NCBI RefSeq assembly: GCF_013868135.1
Contig: NZ_JACEMU010000004.1
Location: forward strand, 62,001 to 126,000
Length of the DNA: 64,000 nt
Direction: 5' to 3'
Source of the DNA: Paracoccus sp. S1E-3
GTDB lineage: Bacteria > Pseudomonadota > Alphaproteobacteria > Rhodobacterales > Rhodobacteraceae
The position numbers and the translations under genes were made by a program. Positions 7,700 to 16,171 of the stretch are shown piece by piece. Each line of letters opens with the position of its first letter. Within the stretch, counting starts at the first letter, position 1. The notes under the pieces are model-generated. The model ran no database searches. It was not told the origin of the DNA and saw only the letters and a list, made by a program, of their open reading frames with translations.

Positions 7700-9607
7700 A
7701 TGACCCTGTTTCTGGAAAACACCTGGACGCCGCATCCCTTGCCGGCCGGCACATGGACTGTCACCCTGATGAACCTTTCCGAGGAGGCACTGACGGATTT
7801 CACCCTGTCACTGACCACCATCACCCGGATCATGCCCGAACACCGGCTGGAGGGGGCGCGCCTGCTGCGCCGGGTGGCGAATTTCCACGAATTCGCCCCG
7901 CCCGAAGGGCTTGTTCTGGCCCCCGGCGCGTGCTGGCGCTTCTCGGCCGAGGGGCTGAACCGATCGCCCTTCCACCGCAACGATGCGGCCAAGACGGCGT
8001 GCGTGACGCTGAAGTCGGGCCAGCATCTGCCGGTGCAGCTAAGCGATCTGGTGCAGGGCCATGCGGTCCCGGTGCTGCCGCCGCCGCGCCTGCCTGAAGG
8101 CCGCCTGACGCTGCCCTTCGCCAGCATCCCGTGGCCAAACCGGATCGAGGCCGAGGCAGGGCCGGCCCCGGTGGTGATCCATGCGGCGGAAGGGACCTCG
8201 CGCGCGGATCTGCGGCTGATGCTGTCCATAGACGCGTTGCACGCGCGGCTGTTCCCGGCGGCGCGAAAACTGTTCCAGATCAGCCCCGCACCCGGCAGCC
8301 TTGCGCTGACCTTCGCGGACGATGCCGGCATCCCTGCCGAAGGCTATCGGCTGGATTTCACCCCCGAACGGATCACCCTGACCGCCAGCGCCGAGGCCGG
8401 GCGCCGCTACGGCCTGACCACGCTGGCGCAGATGCTGCATGGGGCCTTCGTTGATCCCCAGATGCGCTTCCCCGCGACCGGCCAGATCGTCGACAGTCCG
8501 CGCTATGATTGGCGGGGCAACCATCTGGACTGCTCGCGCCATTTCTGGACAGCGGATCAGGTGATGCGGGTGATCGACATCCTCGGCTGGTACAAGATGA
8601 ACGTCTTTCACTGGCACCTGACCGATGACGAAGGCTGGCGGGCCGAAATCCGCGCCTATCCCGAACTGACCTCGGTGGGGGCTACGCGCGGCTATGACTG
8701 CCCCGGCATGCTGCCCCAGCTGGGCGACGGACCAGAGCCGCAGGGCGGATTCTATACGCAGGACCAGATGCGCGCGGTGGTCGCCCATGCGGGTGCACTC
8801 GGCATCGAGGTGATGCCGGAGATCGAGACCCCCGGCCATGCCGCCTGCGTGCTGGCGGCGCTGCCCTTCCTTGTCGATCCCGACGAGACACCCGACAGTT
8901 ATCACCCGGTTCAGGGCTATCCCAACAATTCCTGGAATCCCGGTCTGCCGGAAACCTTCGAAGTGCTCGAAACCATCATCGCCGAACTGGTCGAGATCTT
9001 CCCGTCCCGGCATTTTCACATCGGCGGCGACGAGGTGGCCAAGAACGCCTGGCTGGAATCGCCCCGTGCCCGCATCCTGATGCAGCGCGAGGGCCTGTCG
9101 GGCACGTTCGAGCTGCAAAGCTGGTTCGCCCGCCGGGTGAAACAGATCCTCGACCGCCACGGCAAGGTGCTGGTGGGCTGGAACGAGCTGTCCCATGGCG
9201 GCGGTGTCGATCCCGAAAACACCCTGCTGATGGCATGGGAGCGCCCCGAGGTCGGGATCGAACTGGCGCGGACGGGCTATGACGTGGTGATGACGCCGGG
9301 GCAGGCCTATTACATGGACATGGTGCAGGGGCCGGACTGGCTGGAAAACGGCGCGGGCTGGGCCGGTCCGGTGCCCCCGGCCCAGACCTACGGCTATGAG
9401 GCCGAGGGCGAGTTTCCCGAAGAACTCCAGCACCGCATGCGCGGCATTCAGTCCTGTATCTGGTGCGAGCATTTCACCACCGTGGACTGGTTCAACGATC
9501 TGGTCTTCCCGCGCCTGCCCGCCGTGGCCGAAGCGGCATGGACCCTGAAGGCCAACAAGGACTGGCTGCGCTTCGCCGCGCAGGTCCGGCTGCATCCGAA
9601 GCTGTAG
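7700..9607 (+). CDS. Beta-N-acetylhexosaminidase, GH20
   Basis: The 635-residue protein has an N-terminal beta domain, a GH20b-like domain, and a catalytic TIM barrel with FHWHLTDDEGWR, EIETPGHA and the signature HIGGDEV, whose Asp-Glu pair (about residues 444-445) is the GH20 catalytic dyad. It releases terminal N-acetylglucosamine or N-acetylgalactosamine. No signal peptide is evident, so oligosaccharides are probably imported first. The start at 7700 has a TGAGG five bases upstream; an ATG at 7682 overlapping the SDR gene is the alternative. A degenerate copy of its last 56 residues follows directly downstream. Confidence 0.92.
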   Translation: MTLFLENTWTPHPLPAGTWTVTLMNLSEEALTDFTLSLTTITRIMPEHRLEGARLLRRVANFHEFAPPEGLVLAPGACWRFSAEGLNRSPFHRNDAAKTACVTLKSGQHLPVQLSDLVQGHAVPVLPPPRLPEGRLTLPFASIPWPNRIEAEAGPAPVVIHAAEGTSRADLRLMLSIDALHARLFPAARKLFQISPAPGSLALTFADDAGIPAEGYRLDFTPERITLTASAEAGRRYGLTTLAQMLHGAFVDPQMRFPATGQIVDSPRYDWRGNHLDCSRHFWTADQVMRVIDILGWYKMNVFHWHLTDDEGWRAEIRAYPELTSVGATRGYDCPGMLPQLGDGPEPQGGFYTQDQMRAVVAHAGALGIEVMPEIETPGHAACVLAALPFLVDPDETPDSYHPVQGYPNNSWNPGLPETFEVLETIIAELVEIFPSRHFHIGGDEVAKNAWLESPRARILMQREGLSGTFELQSWFARRVKQILDRHGKVLVGWNELSHGGGVDPENTLLMAWERPEVGIELARTGYDVVMTPGQAYYMDMVQGPDWLENGAGWAGPVPPAQTYGYEAEGEFPEELQHRMRGIQSCIWCEHFTTVDWFNDLVFPRLPAVAEAAWTLKANKDWLRFAAQVRLHPKL

Positions 9608-9618
9608 GGGAATGTGAA

Positions 9619-9798
9619 ATGCGGATTGCCGGAGATGTGACCCCGATCGAGCGCGCGACCTGTTCCGCGGCTGCGACGGGGTTCAGCGAGAAGGGCTTTC
9701 CGTGTCTGGCCGCCTCGGCAGCAGCGGCATGGGGCCGCAAGCCCGGCAAGGACTGGCCGCGCCCTGCGGCCCGGATCCGGCCGCATCCGAAATCTTGA
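9619..9798 (+). pseudogene. Degenerate duplicate of the GH20 C-terminus
   Basis: A 59-codon open frame starts 11 bases after the GH20 stop. Its last 34 residues align without gaps to the GH20 tail: FP-LA...AAW...K...KDW.R.AA..R.HPK is shared, and the DNA also matches over runs such as GCGGCATGG and AAGGACTGG. The first half is far less similar, although both start with MR at a comparable distance from the end. It looks like a tandem duplication remnant of the hexosaminidase 3' end. A translated small protein cannot be excluded, because the frame is still open and it sits just before the second M81 gene. Confidence 0.6.
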
Positions 9799-9810
9799 AG
9801 GAGGCGATTC

Positions 9811-11244
9811 ATGCGCATTGCCGTGGGCGGGATCCACACCGAATGCTCGACCTATTCCCCGGCGGTGATGGGGATTGAGGAATTTCATATTCTGCGCGGC
9901 GACGCGCTGACGGGGCATGACTATTTCGCCTTTCTGGGCCGTCACCCGGTGCAGATCGCGCCCTTGCTGCATGCGCGGGCGGTGCCGGGCGGCCCGGTCT
10001 CGCGCGCGGCCTATCACGCGCTGAAGACGGAATTCCTGCAGCGGCTGGCCGGCTCGCTTCCGGTCGACGGGGTCTATCTGGCCATGCACGGGGCGATGAA
10101 GGTCGAAGGCATGTGGGATGCCGAAGCGGACTGGATTGCCAGCACCCGTGCGCTGATCGGTCCCGAGGTTCCGGTCGCGGTCAGCTATGACCTGCATGGG
10201 AACGTTTCGCAGGCGGTGGTGGACCAGATCGACATTTTCGCCGCCTACCGCACCGCGCCCCATATCGACGTGGCCGAGACGATGGAGGCGGCCTTCGCCA
10301 TGCTGATCCGGGCGCTGGAAACCGGCGCGCGGCCCGGCGTGGTCCGCCTGCCGGTGCCGCTGCTGCTGGCGGGCGAAAAATCCTCGACCGAGGATGAACC
10401 GGCCCGCAGTCTTTACGCCGCCCTGCCGGGGCTGGAGGGGCCGGGCGTGTGGCGTACCGATCTGATGATTGGTTATGTCTGGGCGGATGAGCCTCGCGCC
10501 ACCGCCTGCGCCATCGTCACCGGCACCGATCCGGCCGCGATGCAGACGGCCGCCTTGCAGGTTGCCACGGATTTCTGGGCGGCGCGGGACCGCTTTGCCT
10601 TTGGCCCCGTCACCGGCCCGCTGGACCTTATGCTGGATCTGGCCGAGGCCGCAACGACCAGGCCCATCATCCTCGCCGACAGCGGCGACAACCCGACCGG
10701 CGGCGGGGTGGGCGACCGCGCCGATGTGCTGGCGGCGCTGATCGCGCGGGACTGGCAAGGGGCGATCCTCGCCGGGATCGCCGACAGGCCGGCGGTCGAG
10801 ACCTGTTTCGCCGCCGGCGAGGGGGCGGAAGTGGACCTCAGCATCGGTGCCACGCTCGACCCGGCCAGCCAGCCGGTTCGGGTGCGGGCGCGGGTCCTGC
10901 GGCTGGATGCGGGCGAGAGCCCGGCAGAGCGTCAGGCGGTAATCGGGATCGGCGGCATCCGCGCGGTGCTGGCCGCGCGCCGCCGCCCCTATCACAACCT
11001 TGCCGATTTCAGCCGGCTGGGGCTGGACCCGACAGAGGCGCGGCTGGTGGTGGTGAAGTCGGGCTATCTGTCGCCGGAACTCGCCCCCCTCGCCAATCCG
11101 AACCTGATGGCGCTGACCGATGGCGCGGTCAATCAGGACATTCCCCGGCTGGAAAACCTGCACCGGCCGCCCGGCACCTGGCCCTTCGATGCGGAGGCGC
11201 GCTTCAGCCCGCGCGCCGAATCCTCGGCCCGCTTCAAGGGCTAG
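9811..11244 (+). CDS. M81 family metallopeptidase (MlrC-like), copy 2
   Basis: The 477-residue protein begins MRIAVGGIHTECSTYSP, matching the M81 N-terminus, and carries YLAMHGAMK, SYDLHGNVS with likely metal ligands and LADSGDNPTGGGVGDRADV in the centre. It is clearly divergent from copy 1 at 3797, so the two probably act on different bonds or substrates. An AGGAGG Shine-Dalgarno lies just upstream of the ATG. It is 4 bases from the following MFS gene and cytoplasmic by absence of a signal peptide. Confidence 0.85.
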   Translation: MRIAVGGIHTECSTYSPAVMGIEEFHILRGDALTGHDYFAFLGRHPVQIAPLLHARAVPGGPVSRAAYHALKTEFLQRLAGSLPVDGVYLAMHGAMKVEGMWDAEADWIASTRALIGPEVPVAVSYDLHGNVSQAVVDQIDIFAAYRTAPHIDVAETMEAAFAMLIRALETGARPGVVRLPVPLLLAGEKSSTEDEPARSLYAALPGLEGPGVWRTDLMIGYVWADEPRATACAIVTGTDPAAMQTAALQVATDFWAARDRFAFGPVTGPLDLMLDLAEAATTRPIILADSGDNPTGGGVGDRADVLAALIARDWQGAILAGIADRPAVETCFAAGEGAEVDLSIGATLDPASQPVRVRARVLRLDAGESPAERQAVIGIGGIRAVLAARRRPYHNLADFSRLGLDPTEARLVVVKSGYLSPELAPLANPNLMALTDGAVNQDIPRLENLHRPPGTWPFDAEARFSPRAESSARFKG

Positions 11245-11247
11245 GCC

Positions 11248-12528
11248 ATGCGGATATGGCTGGACATCCTGCGCCATCACCGGGTCGTGCGTGCCTCGGC
11301 GGCGGCGATCTTTCTCTACGGGGTCGCGGGTGCGGCGACCGCGCCCTATCAATCGGTCATCGGCATCCGCGAGCTTGGCCTCAGCGACAATACCTATGCC
11401 GCCATCGCCCTCGCCGCCTCGGTCGCCAATGTGGTCATGGCCATCGCGCTCGGGGCGCTGTCGGACCGTTTCCACAGCTATCGCCGTCCGCTGATCTTCG
11501 TCGCCAGCTTCGGCATCATCGGCTACGGCGCGATCTGGGCCGCGCCCTCGGCACTGGTCTTCGCGCTGGCGACGGTGGGACCGCTGGCGCTGTTTCACGC
11601 CACCAATTCCATGCTGTTCGCGAATGTCCGCGCCCAGTCGGCGCGATTCGATTCCGCCGAAGCCGGGATCGTCAATGCCCTGATGCGCATGTCCATCTCG
11701 CTGTCCTGGGTGGTGGTGCCCGGCGCGGTGGGTCTGGCGCTTGCCGGACGGAACAGCATGATCGGCGCCTATCTGATCGCGGCGGCCCTGGCGGCATGCT
11801 GCCTCGCCACCATCGTTTTCTGGCTGGAACCCGACGCGCCGCCGCATCTGGACACCAATCCTCGGCGGCATCCCAAGGGGGGCACTGGCACCGCGCGGGT
11901 GGCGCCCACCGCCGGGCGCGCCGACCGGCCCGCGCAATCGCGCCTGCCGGTGTCGGTGCTGGCCGATATGGCGCAGATCCTGCGTCCGGGGCTGATGATC
12001 TCGGTCCTCGGGGTGGCGCTGATCTCGCAGGTGCTGCATGTCAATGCGACGGTGCTGCCGCTGATCACGCTGGGGCAGGCGGGGGGCACCTCCGAGGATG
12101 TGGGCTTCGTCGTCGGCATGGTCGCCGGGCTGGAGGTGGTGTTCATGTTCCTGTGGACCTGGTCGCTGCGCTACCTGCATCTGACCACGGCGCTGGCGGC
12201 GGCGACGGTGATCTATATGGGCTACTGTCTGGGCATCGCCTTCGCGTCGCGGCCGTGGCACATCTATGCCGCCAGCATTCTGGCGGGCGTGGGCGCGGCG
12301 GGGATCATCTCGATCCCGATTTCCTATCTGCTGGACCTCATCAAGGAGCGGGCCGGTCTCTCCGCCTCGTTGATCGCGGTCAACATGTTCATGGGCGGGG
12401 CCATCGGGGCGGCGATTTTCGCGCTTGGCGCGGCGGTGCAGGGCTATCCGGCGGCGGCGATCCTCAGCGGAATGGCGGGGATCGGCGGGGCGCTGCTGCT
12501 GATCCAACTGGAAAGGGGAAGGACATGA
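11248..12528 (+). CDS. MFS transporter, probably for an amino sugar or glycoconjugate
   Basis: The 426-residue protein shows about 12 hydrophobic segments and an MFS loop motif LGALSDRFHSYRRP after the second segment. A hydrophilic central loop (around residues 200-235) separates the halves, with the second half starting near DMAQILRPGLMISV. It lies between the M81 gene and cutC and overlaps cutC as ATGA. In this context uptake of a hexosaminide or released product is likely, but sugar efflux of the SetA type is also possible. Direction and substrate are inference. Confidence 0.82.
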   Translation: MRIWLDILRHHRVVRASAAAIFLYGVAGAATAPYQSVIGIRELGLSDNTYAAIALAASVANVVMAIALGALSDRFHSYRRPLIFVASFGIIGYGAIWAAPSALVFALATVGPLALFHATNSMLFANVRAQSARFDSAEAGIVNALMRMSISLSWVVVPGAVGLALAGRNSMIGAYLIAAALAACCLATIVFWLEPDAPPHLDTNPRRHPKGGTGTARVAPTAGRADRPAQSRLPVSVLADMAQILRPGLMISVLGVALISQVLHVNATVLPLITLGQAGGTSEDVGFVVGMVAGLEVVFMFLWTWSLRYLHLTTALAAATVIYMGYCLGIAFASRPWHIYAASILAGVGAAGIISIPISYLLDLIKERAGLSASLIAVNMFMGGAIGAAIFALGAAVQGYPAAAILSGMAGIGGALLLIQLERGRT

Positions 12529-13271
12529 GTCGGATATTGCTGGAGGTCTGTGTCGATGACGCGGCGGGGCTGGCGGCGGCGCGGGTAGGGGGCGCCGACC
12601 GGGTCGAGCTTTGCGCCGCGCTGGCGCTCGGCGGGTTGACGCCGTCCGCCGGGCTGATGGCGCTGGCGAAGGACGCGGGGCTGCCGGTCATGGCGATGAT
12701 CCGCCCGCGCGCCGGTGATTTCGTCTGGTCGCCCGAGGAGCGCAGCGCGATGCTGGCCGAGATCGGCGCCGCCCGCGCGATGGGGCTTGCGGGCGTGGTG
12801 ATCGGCGCTTCCCGTCCCGATGGTCGGCTGGACATCGAGGTGCTGGCTGAACAGGTCGCTGCCGCCCGGGGCCTCGACATCACCCTGCACCGCGCCATCG
12901 ACCTGACCCCCGATCCGGCCGCGGCGATGCGGCAGGTGGCCGCCCTCGGCATCGGGCGGGTGCTGTCCTCCGGCGGGGCGCGCAGCGCGCTTGAAGGGAT
13001 AGCGCGGCTGCGCGCAATGGCCGAGGCCGCGCCCGAAGTGACGGTCATGCCCGGCGGCGGGGTCAGCGCGGGCAATGCTGCGGAATTTGCCAATCAGCCG
13101 GGACTGCGGGAAATCCACGCCTCATGTTCTCTGCCGCAGCCCGCGCCTGCGCTGCCGCAGGTGGCCGCCTTCGGCTTTCAGCCGCCCGGTGCGCGGGCGA
13201 CCGATGCCGGTCAGGTCCGCGCCCTGCGCGCGGCGCTGGATCAGATCGGGGCGTCGCGTCCGGCGGGGTGA
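12525..13271 (+). CDS. cutC: CutC family protein
   Basis: The 248-residue TIM-barrel protein opens LLEVCVDDAAGLAAARVGGADRVELC in family style, with MIRPRAGDF, ITLHRAID, ILSSGG-like VLSSGGARSAL and MPGGGV motifs. CutC was named for copper homeostasis, but its role is disputed, and its frequent linkage to hexosamine catabolic genes (as here) suggests an enzymatic role on sugars. The ATG overlaps the MFS stop. The 3' end overlaps the convergent nagB by 31 bases. Confidence 0.88.
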   Translation: MSRILLEVCVDDAAGLAAARVGGADRVELCAALALGGLTPSAGLMALAKDAGLPVMAMIRPRAGDFVWSPEERSAMLAEIGAARAMGLAGVVIGASRPDGRLDIEVLAEQVAAARGLDITLHRAIDLTPDPAAAMRQVAALGIGRVLSSGGARSALEGIARLRAMAEAAPEVTVMPGGGVSAGNAAEFANQPGLREIHASCSLPQPAPALPQVAAFGFQPPGARATDAGQVRALRAALDQIGASRPAG

Positions 13272-14020
13272 ACCTCGTCGTAATAGTCGCGCAGCGCCAG
13301 CTTGCTGGCGGCGGCCTGATCCAGCACCACCGTGGTCTTGCGGTGCAGCTGCAGCGCCGAGGCCGGGCAGGCAGCTGAAAGCGGCCCTTCGATCATGGCG
13401 CGGGCGGCATCGGCCTTGCCTTCGCCATGGGCCAGCAGCACGACCTCGCCCGCGCGCAGGATGGTGCCGATCCCCATGGTGATCGCGAGGCGCGGCACCT
13501 GTGCGGGGTCGTCGAAGAAGCGGGCATTCGCCGCGCGGGTGGAACGGGTGAGCGTCTTCACCCGCGTCAGCGAGGCGAGGCTGGAGGTCGGTTCGTTGAA
13601 GCCGATATGCCCATTCGCCCCCAGACCCAGCAATTGCAGGCCGATATCGCCCGCGTCGCTGATCGCCTTTTCATAGGCGGCGGCCTCGGCTTCGGGACTG
13701 GGCGCATCGCCGCGCGGCAGCAGCGCCGCGCCTGCGGGCATGTCCACATGGTCGAACAGCTGCGCGCGCATGTAATGCCAATAGGATGCCGGATGGTCCG
13801 GCGGCACGCCCACATATTCATCCAGATTGAAGGACCGCGCCTGCGCGAAACTGACCTCGCCGCGCCGGTAGGCGGCAATCAGGCGGGCATAGACGGCCTC
13901 CATCGTGCCGCCGGTGGCCAGGCCCAGCACGGCGTCGGGCTGGCGTTGCAGGCGCCCGGCGATCAGGCCGGCGACGCAATCCACCGCGCTGTCGGGGGTG
14001 TTGTGGATCAGGACCTTCAC
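13241..14020 (-). CDS. nagB: Glucosamine-6-phosphate deaminase
   Basis: The 259-residue protein has LGLATGGTMEAVY for phosphate binding, NLDEYVGV with the catalytic aspartate, and the GLGANGHIGFNEP motif with the ring-opening histidine; all are NagB hallmarks. It converts glucosamine-6-phosphate to fructose-6-phosphate and ammonia, feeding glycolysis from NagK and NagA. It is coupled to the upstream ridA-like gene by an ATGA overlap (14017-14020). The protein is of the short NagB type without the long C-terminal allosteric tail of the E. coli enzyme. Confidence 0.95.
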   Translation of the reverse strand: MKVLIHNTPDSAVDCVAGLIAGRLQRQPDAVLGLATGGTMEAVYARLIAAYRRGEVSFAQARSFNLDEYVGVPPDHPASYWHYMRAQLFDHVDMPAGAALLPRGDAPSPEAEAAAYEKAISDAGDIGLQLLGLGANGHIGFNEPTSSLASLTRVKTLTRSTRAANARFFDDPAQVPRLAITMGIGTILRAGEVVLLAHGEGKADAARAMIEGPLSAACPASALQLHRKTTVVLDQAAASKLALRDYYDEVHPAGRDAPI

Positions 14021-14409
14021 AACGGCTTCCAGGCGATGGCGTCGATTTCGACCTTGGCATCGACCATCAGCCGCGACTGCACGGTCGAGCGCGCGGGCGG
14101 ATGATCGATGAAGTGTTTTTCGAACACCGCGTTGAAGCTGGAAAAGTCGCGCGGATCATCCAGCCAGCAGGTCACCTTGATCACGTCTTCCAGCCCGCAG
14201 CCGGCCATGGCCAGCACCGCCTTGATGTTTTCGATGACCTGTTCGGTCTGGGCGACGATGCCGCCGGTGACGACCTCGCCCGCCACCGTCGGCACCTGTC
14301 CTGAGACATGGACGTAATCCCCCGCCCGCACGGCCTTGGCGAAGGGGCGCTTCTGGCCGCCCGCCTGGGGATCGGCGGTATCATAGCGGATAAGACGCGA
14401 CTCGGTCAT
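14017..14409 (-). CDS. RidA family protein (cytoplasmic)
   Basis: The 130-residue protein fits the RidA/YjgF/UK114 family and retains the catalytic arginine in PPARSTV and the glutamate in KVEIDAIAW, so it should hydrolyse enamine/imine intermediates. The start at 14409 has AAGGA eight bases upstream; an upstream Met at 14418 overlaps that Shine-Dalgarno. It is the first gene of a two-gene operon with nagB. Its job may be to clear imines generated by NagB or by the PLP enzyme of the locus; this is inference. Confidence 0.88.
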   Translation of the reverse strand: MTESRLIRYDTADPQAGGQKRPFAKAVRAGDYVHVSGQVPTVAGEVVTGGIVAQTEQVIENIKAVLAMAGCGLEDVIKVTCWLDDPRDFSSFNAVFEKHFIDHPPARSTVQSRLMVDAKVEIDAIAWKPL

Positions 14410-14422
14410 GCTGTACATCCTT

Positions 14423-14435
14423 GCAATTTCTTTTC
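14423..14435. promoter_or_regulatory. Candidate operator, third copy
   Basis: Read on the minus strand the site is GAAAAGAAATTGC, matching GAAA-N5-TTTC except for one base. It ends immediately upstream of the ridA-nagB Shine-Dalgarno (14418-14422). Together with 538-550 and 5874-5886 it defines a possible regulon across the amino-sugar locus. Confidence 0.35.
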
Positions 14436-14628
14436 ATGTTCTTCCAGTATTTCCGTCGTGACAATCAATTTTTGCACATCATTTCCAACATTCGTGTAAA
14501 TTATTTTCCTGTCGATCCTTTTGCAGACTCCACCGACCCTTGCCGCCCGTCGCTGGTCGCGCATCGGGTCTTCCCTCGCCCGCGCGGGCTGTTTACGACC
14601 GGGTCAGACCAGTCAGGGAGCGCGGGAC

Positions 14629-15969
14629 ATGGAATGGGACAGGCTGCTGTCGAACGAACGTCTGCACGGGGCGGCCACGGCTGGGAAGCCCAGCCGCTCG
14701 AATTTCGTGCAGGATTACGACCGCGTCATTTTTTCCGCGCCGTTCCGGCGGCTCGCCAACAAGACTCAGGTTCAGCCGCTTTACGAGAATGACCACGTTC
14801 ATCACCGGCTGATTCACTCGGTCGAGGTGGGCAGCGTTGGCCGCACGTTGGGCATGGAGATCGGTCAATGGCTGGTCGCCGAGGGGTATCTTGCGCGCGG
14901 GCGGGAATATGATCTGGCCGATATCGTGCAGGCCGCCTGCGCCGCCCATGACATCGGCAATCCCCCCTTCGGCCATTCCGGCGAGGAAGCCATCGGCGCC
15001 TGGTTCAAGGCGCGTTTCGACCGGCCAACGGGGCTGCTGGCGCAACTGGATCCGGCGCTTCACCGCGAGTTCGAGAAATTCGAGGGCAATGCGCAGGGCT
15101 TCCGCATCCTCGCCCGGCTGGAGATGTATCGCAACGATGGCGGCATGCGGCTGTCCAAGGCGACGCTGGGCGCGTTCACGAAATATCCGCTGACGGCCGC
15201 CACCCGTCAGGCGCTGGAAACGGCCGGGGCTGCGCTGATGCCCTACAAGAAATTCGGCATCTTCAACGCCGAGATGGCGCTGTTCGACGAGGTTGCGGCG
15301 AGTTTGGGCCTGCCGCGCGAGAACTCTGCCGGCGGCGGCTGGTATCGCCGCCACCCGCTGGTCTTCGCGGTCGAGGCCGCCGACGACATCTGCTATCGCA
15401 TCGTCGATCTGGAGGATGCCTTCACCACCGCCGAACTGCCTTATGAGCAGGTGCGCGACCTGCTGCAGGAGGTGACCGGCACCACCCCCCGCCCGCGCGG
15501 TGACCGCACCGAGGCCGAGCATGTCGAAGTGCTGCGGGCGATGGCGATCGGCGCGGCCATTCGGGCCTGCGTCGAGGTGTTCAAGCAAAGCTATACCGCA
15601 ATCATGGCGGGCCAGCTGTCCGGCGGCCTGATCGAGCGCAGTGCGGTCGGGCCGATCTTCCAGCGCATCGCCACGCTGACACGCGACCGCATCTTCACCG
15701 CGCGGCGCAAGACCGAACTGGAGGTCTCGGGCCGGCGGGTGATCGAGAATGTGATGACCGGAATCCTGCCGGTCTATGAGGATCTGGCGCGGGCGGGTTG
15801 GGACCGCGACAGGCTGTCGCCCTATTCGATGCAGCTTGTCCGCGCGCTCGGTCTGGACCTGCGCGATATCGGGAATGCCGAACAGGCGCTGCACGGGCTG
15901 GCCGATTTCACCTCCGGCATGACGGATCGCTATGCGCTGCGCATCTCGCGGATGCTGTCGGGGACCTGA
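14629..15969 (+). CDS. dgt: Deoxyguanosinetriphosphate triphosphohydrolase-like protein
   Basis: The 446-residue HD-domain protein has the dNTPase features DYDRVIFSAPFRRLANKTQV, HRLIHSVEV (His 64), AAHDIGNPPFGHSGE (His 107, Asp 108) and a distal conserved region near ADDICYRIVD whose aspartate completes the HD metal site. It hydrolyses dNTPs to deoxynucleosides and triphosphate. AGGGAG lies eight bases before the ATG at 14629; an in-frame ATG at 14521 would add 36 residues of non-conserved sequence and was rejected. Confidence 0.92.
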   Translation: MEWDRLLSNERLHGAATAGKPSRSNFVQDYDRVIFSAPFRRLANKTQVQPLYENDHVHHRLIHSVEVGSVGRTLGMEIGQWLVAEGYLARGREYDLADIVQAACAAHDIGNPPFGHSGEEAIGAWFKARFDRPTGLLAQLDPALHREFEKFEGNAQGFRILARLEMYRNDGGMRLSKATLGAFTKYPLTAATRQALETAGAALMPYKKFGIFNAEMALFDEVAASLGLPRENSAGGGWYRRHPLVFAVEAADDICYRIVDLEDAFTTAELPYEQVRDLLQEVTGTTPRPRGDRTEAEHVEVLRAMAIGAAIRACVEVFKQSYTAIMAGQLSGGLIERSAVGPIFQRIATLTRDRIFTARRKTELEVSGRRVIENVMTGILPVYEDLARAGWDRDRLSPYSMQLVRALGLDLRDIGNAEQALHGLADFTSGMTDRYALRISRMLSGT

Positions 15970-16171
15970 GGGACGATTTTCGCGATGGCGCCTTCAGGCC
16001 CATGCGGGCCTGTCTGCAGATGAGCGCGCGCGCCCGGCGGTGGACCGGGATGGAAAGCCTCCGGGGCGTCGTCAGCCGCGCCGAGCCGCATGACCCCCGT
16101 CCCCTTACCCGCAGGCGGGCAGCGCGGGTCTCCATCGGCGGATGCGGGTAACGCGCGCGCGCCCCGCGCGA

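Noticed and set aside
9448..12507. 1019-residue open frame on the minus strand
   Set aside because: It is antisense to GH20, the M81 gene and the MFS gene, has His/Arg/Gln-rich low-complexity sequence and no domain signal. It is a GC-driven shadow frame.
14521..14628. 36-residue N-terminal extension of dgt
   Set aside because: Family members begin near MEWDRLL-type sequence and a good AGGGAG precedes 14629. The extension overlaps the AT-rich promoter region.
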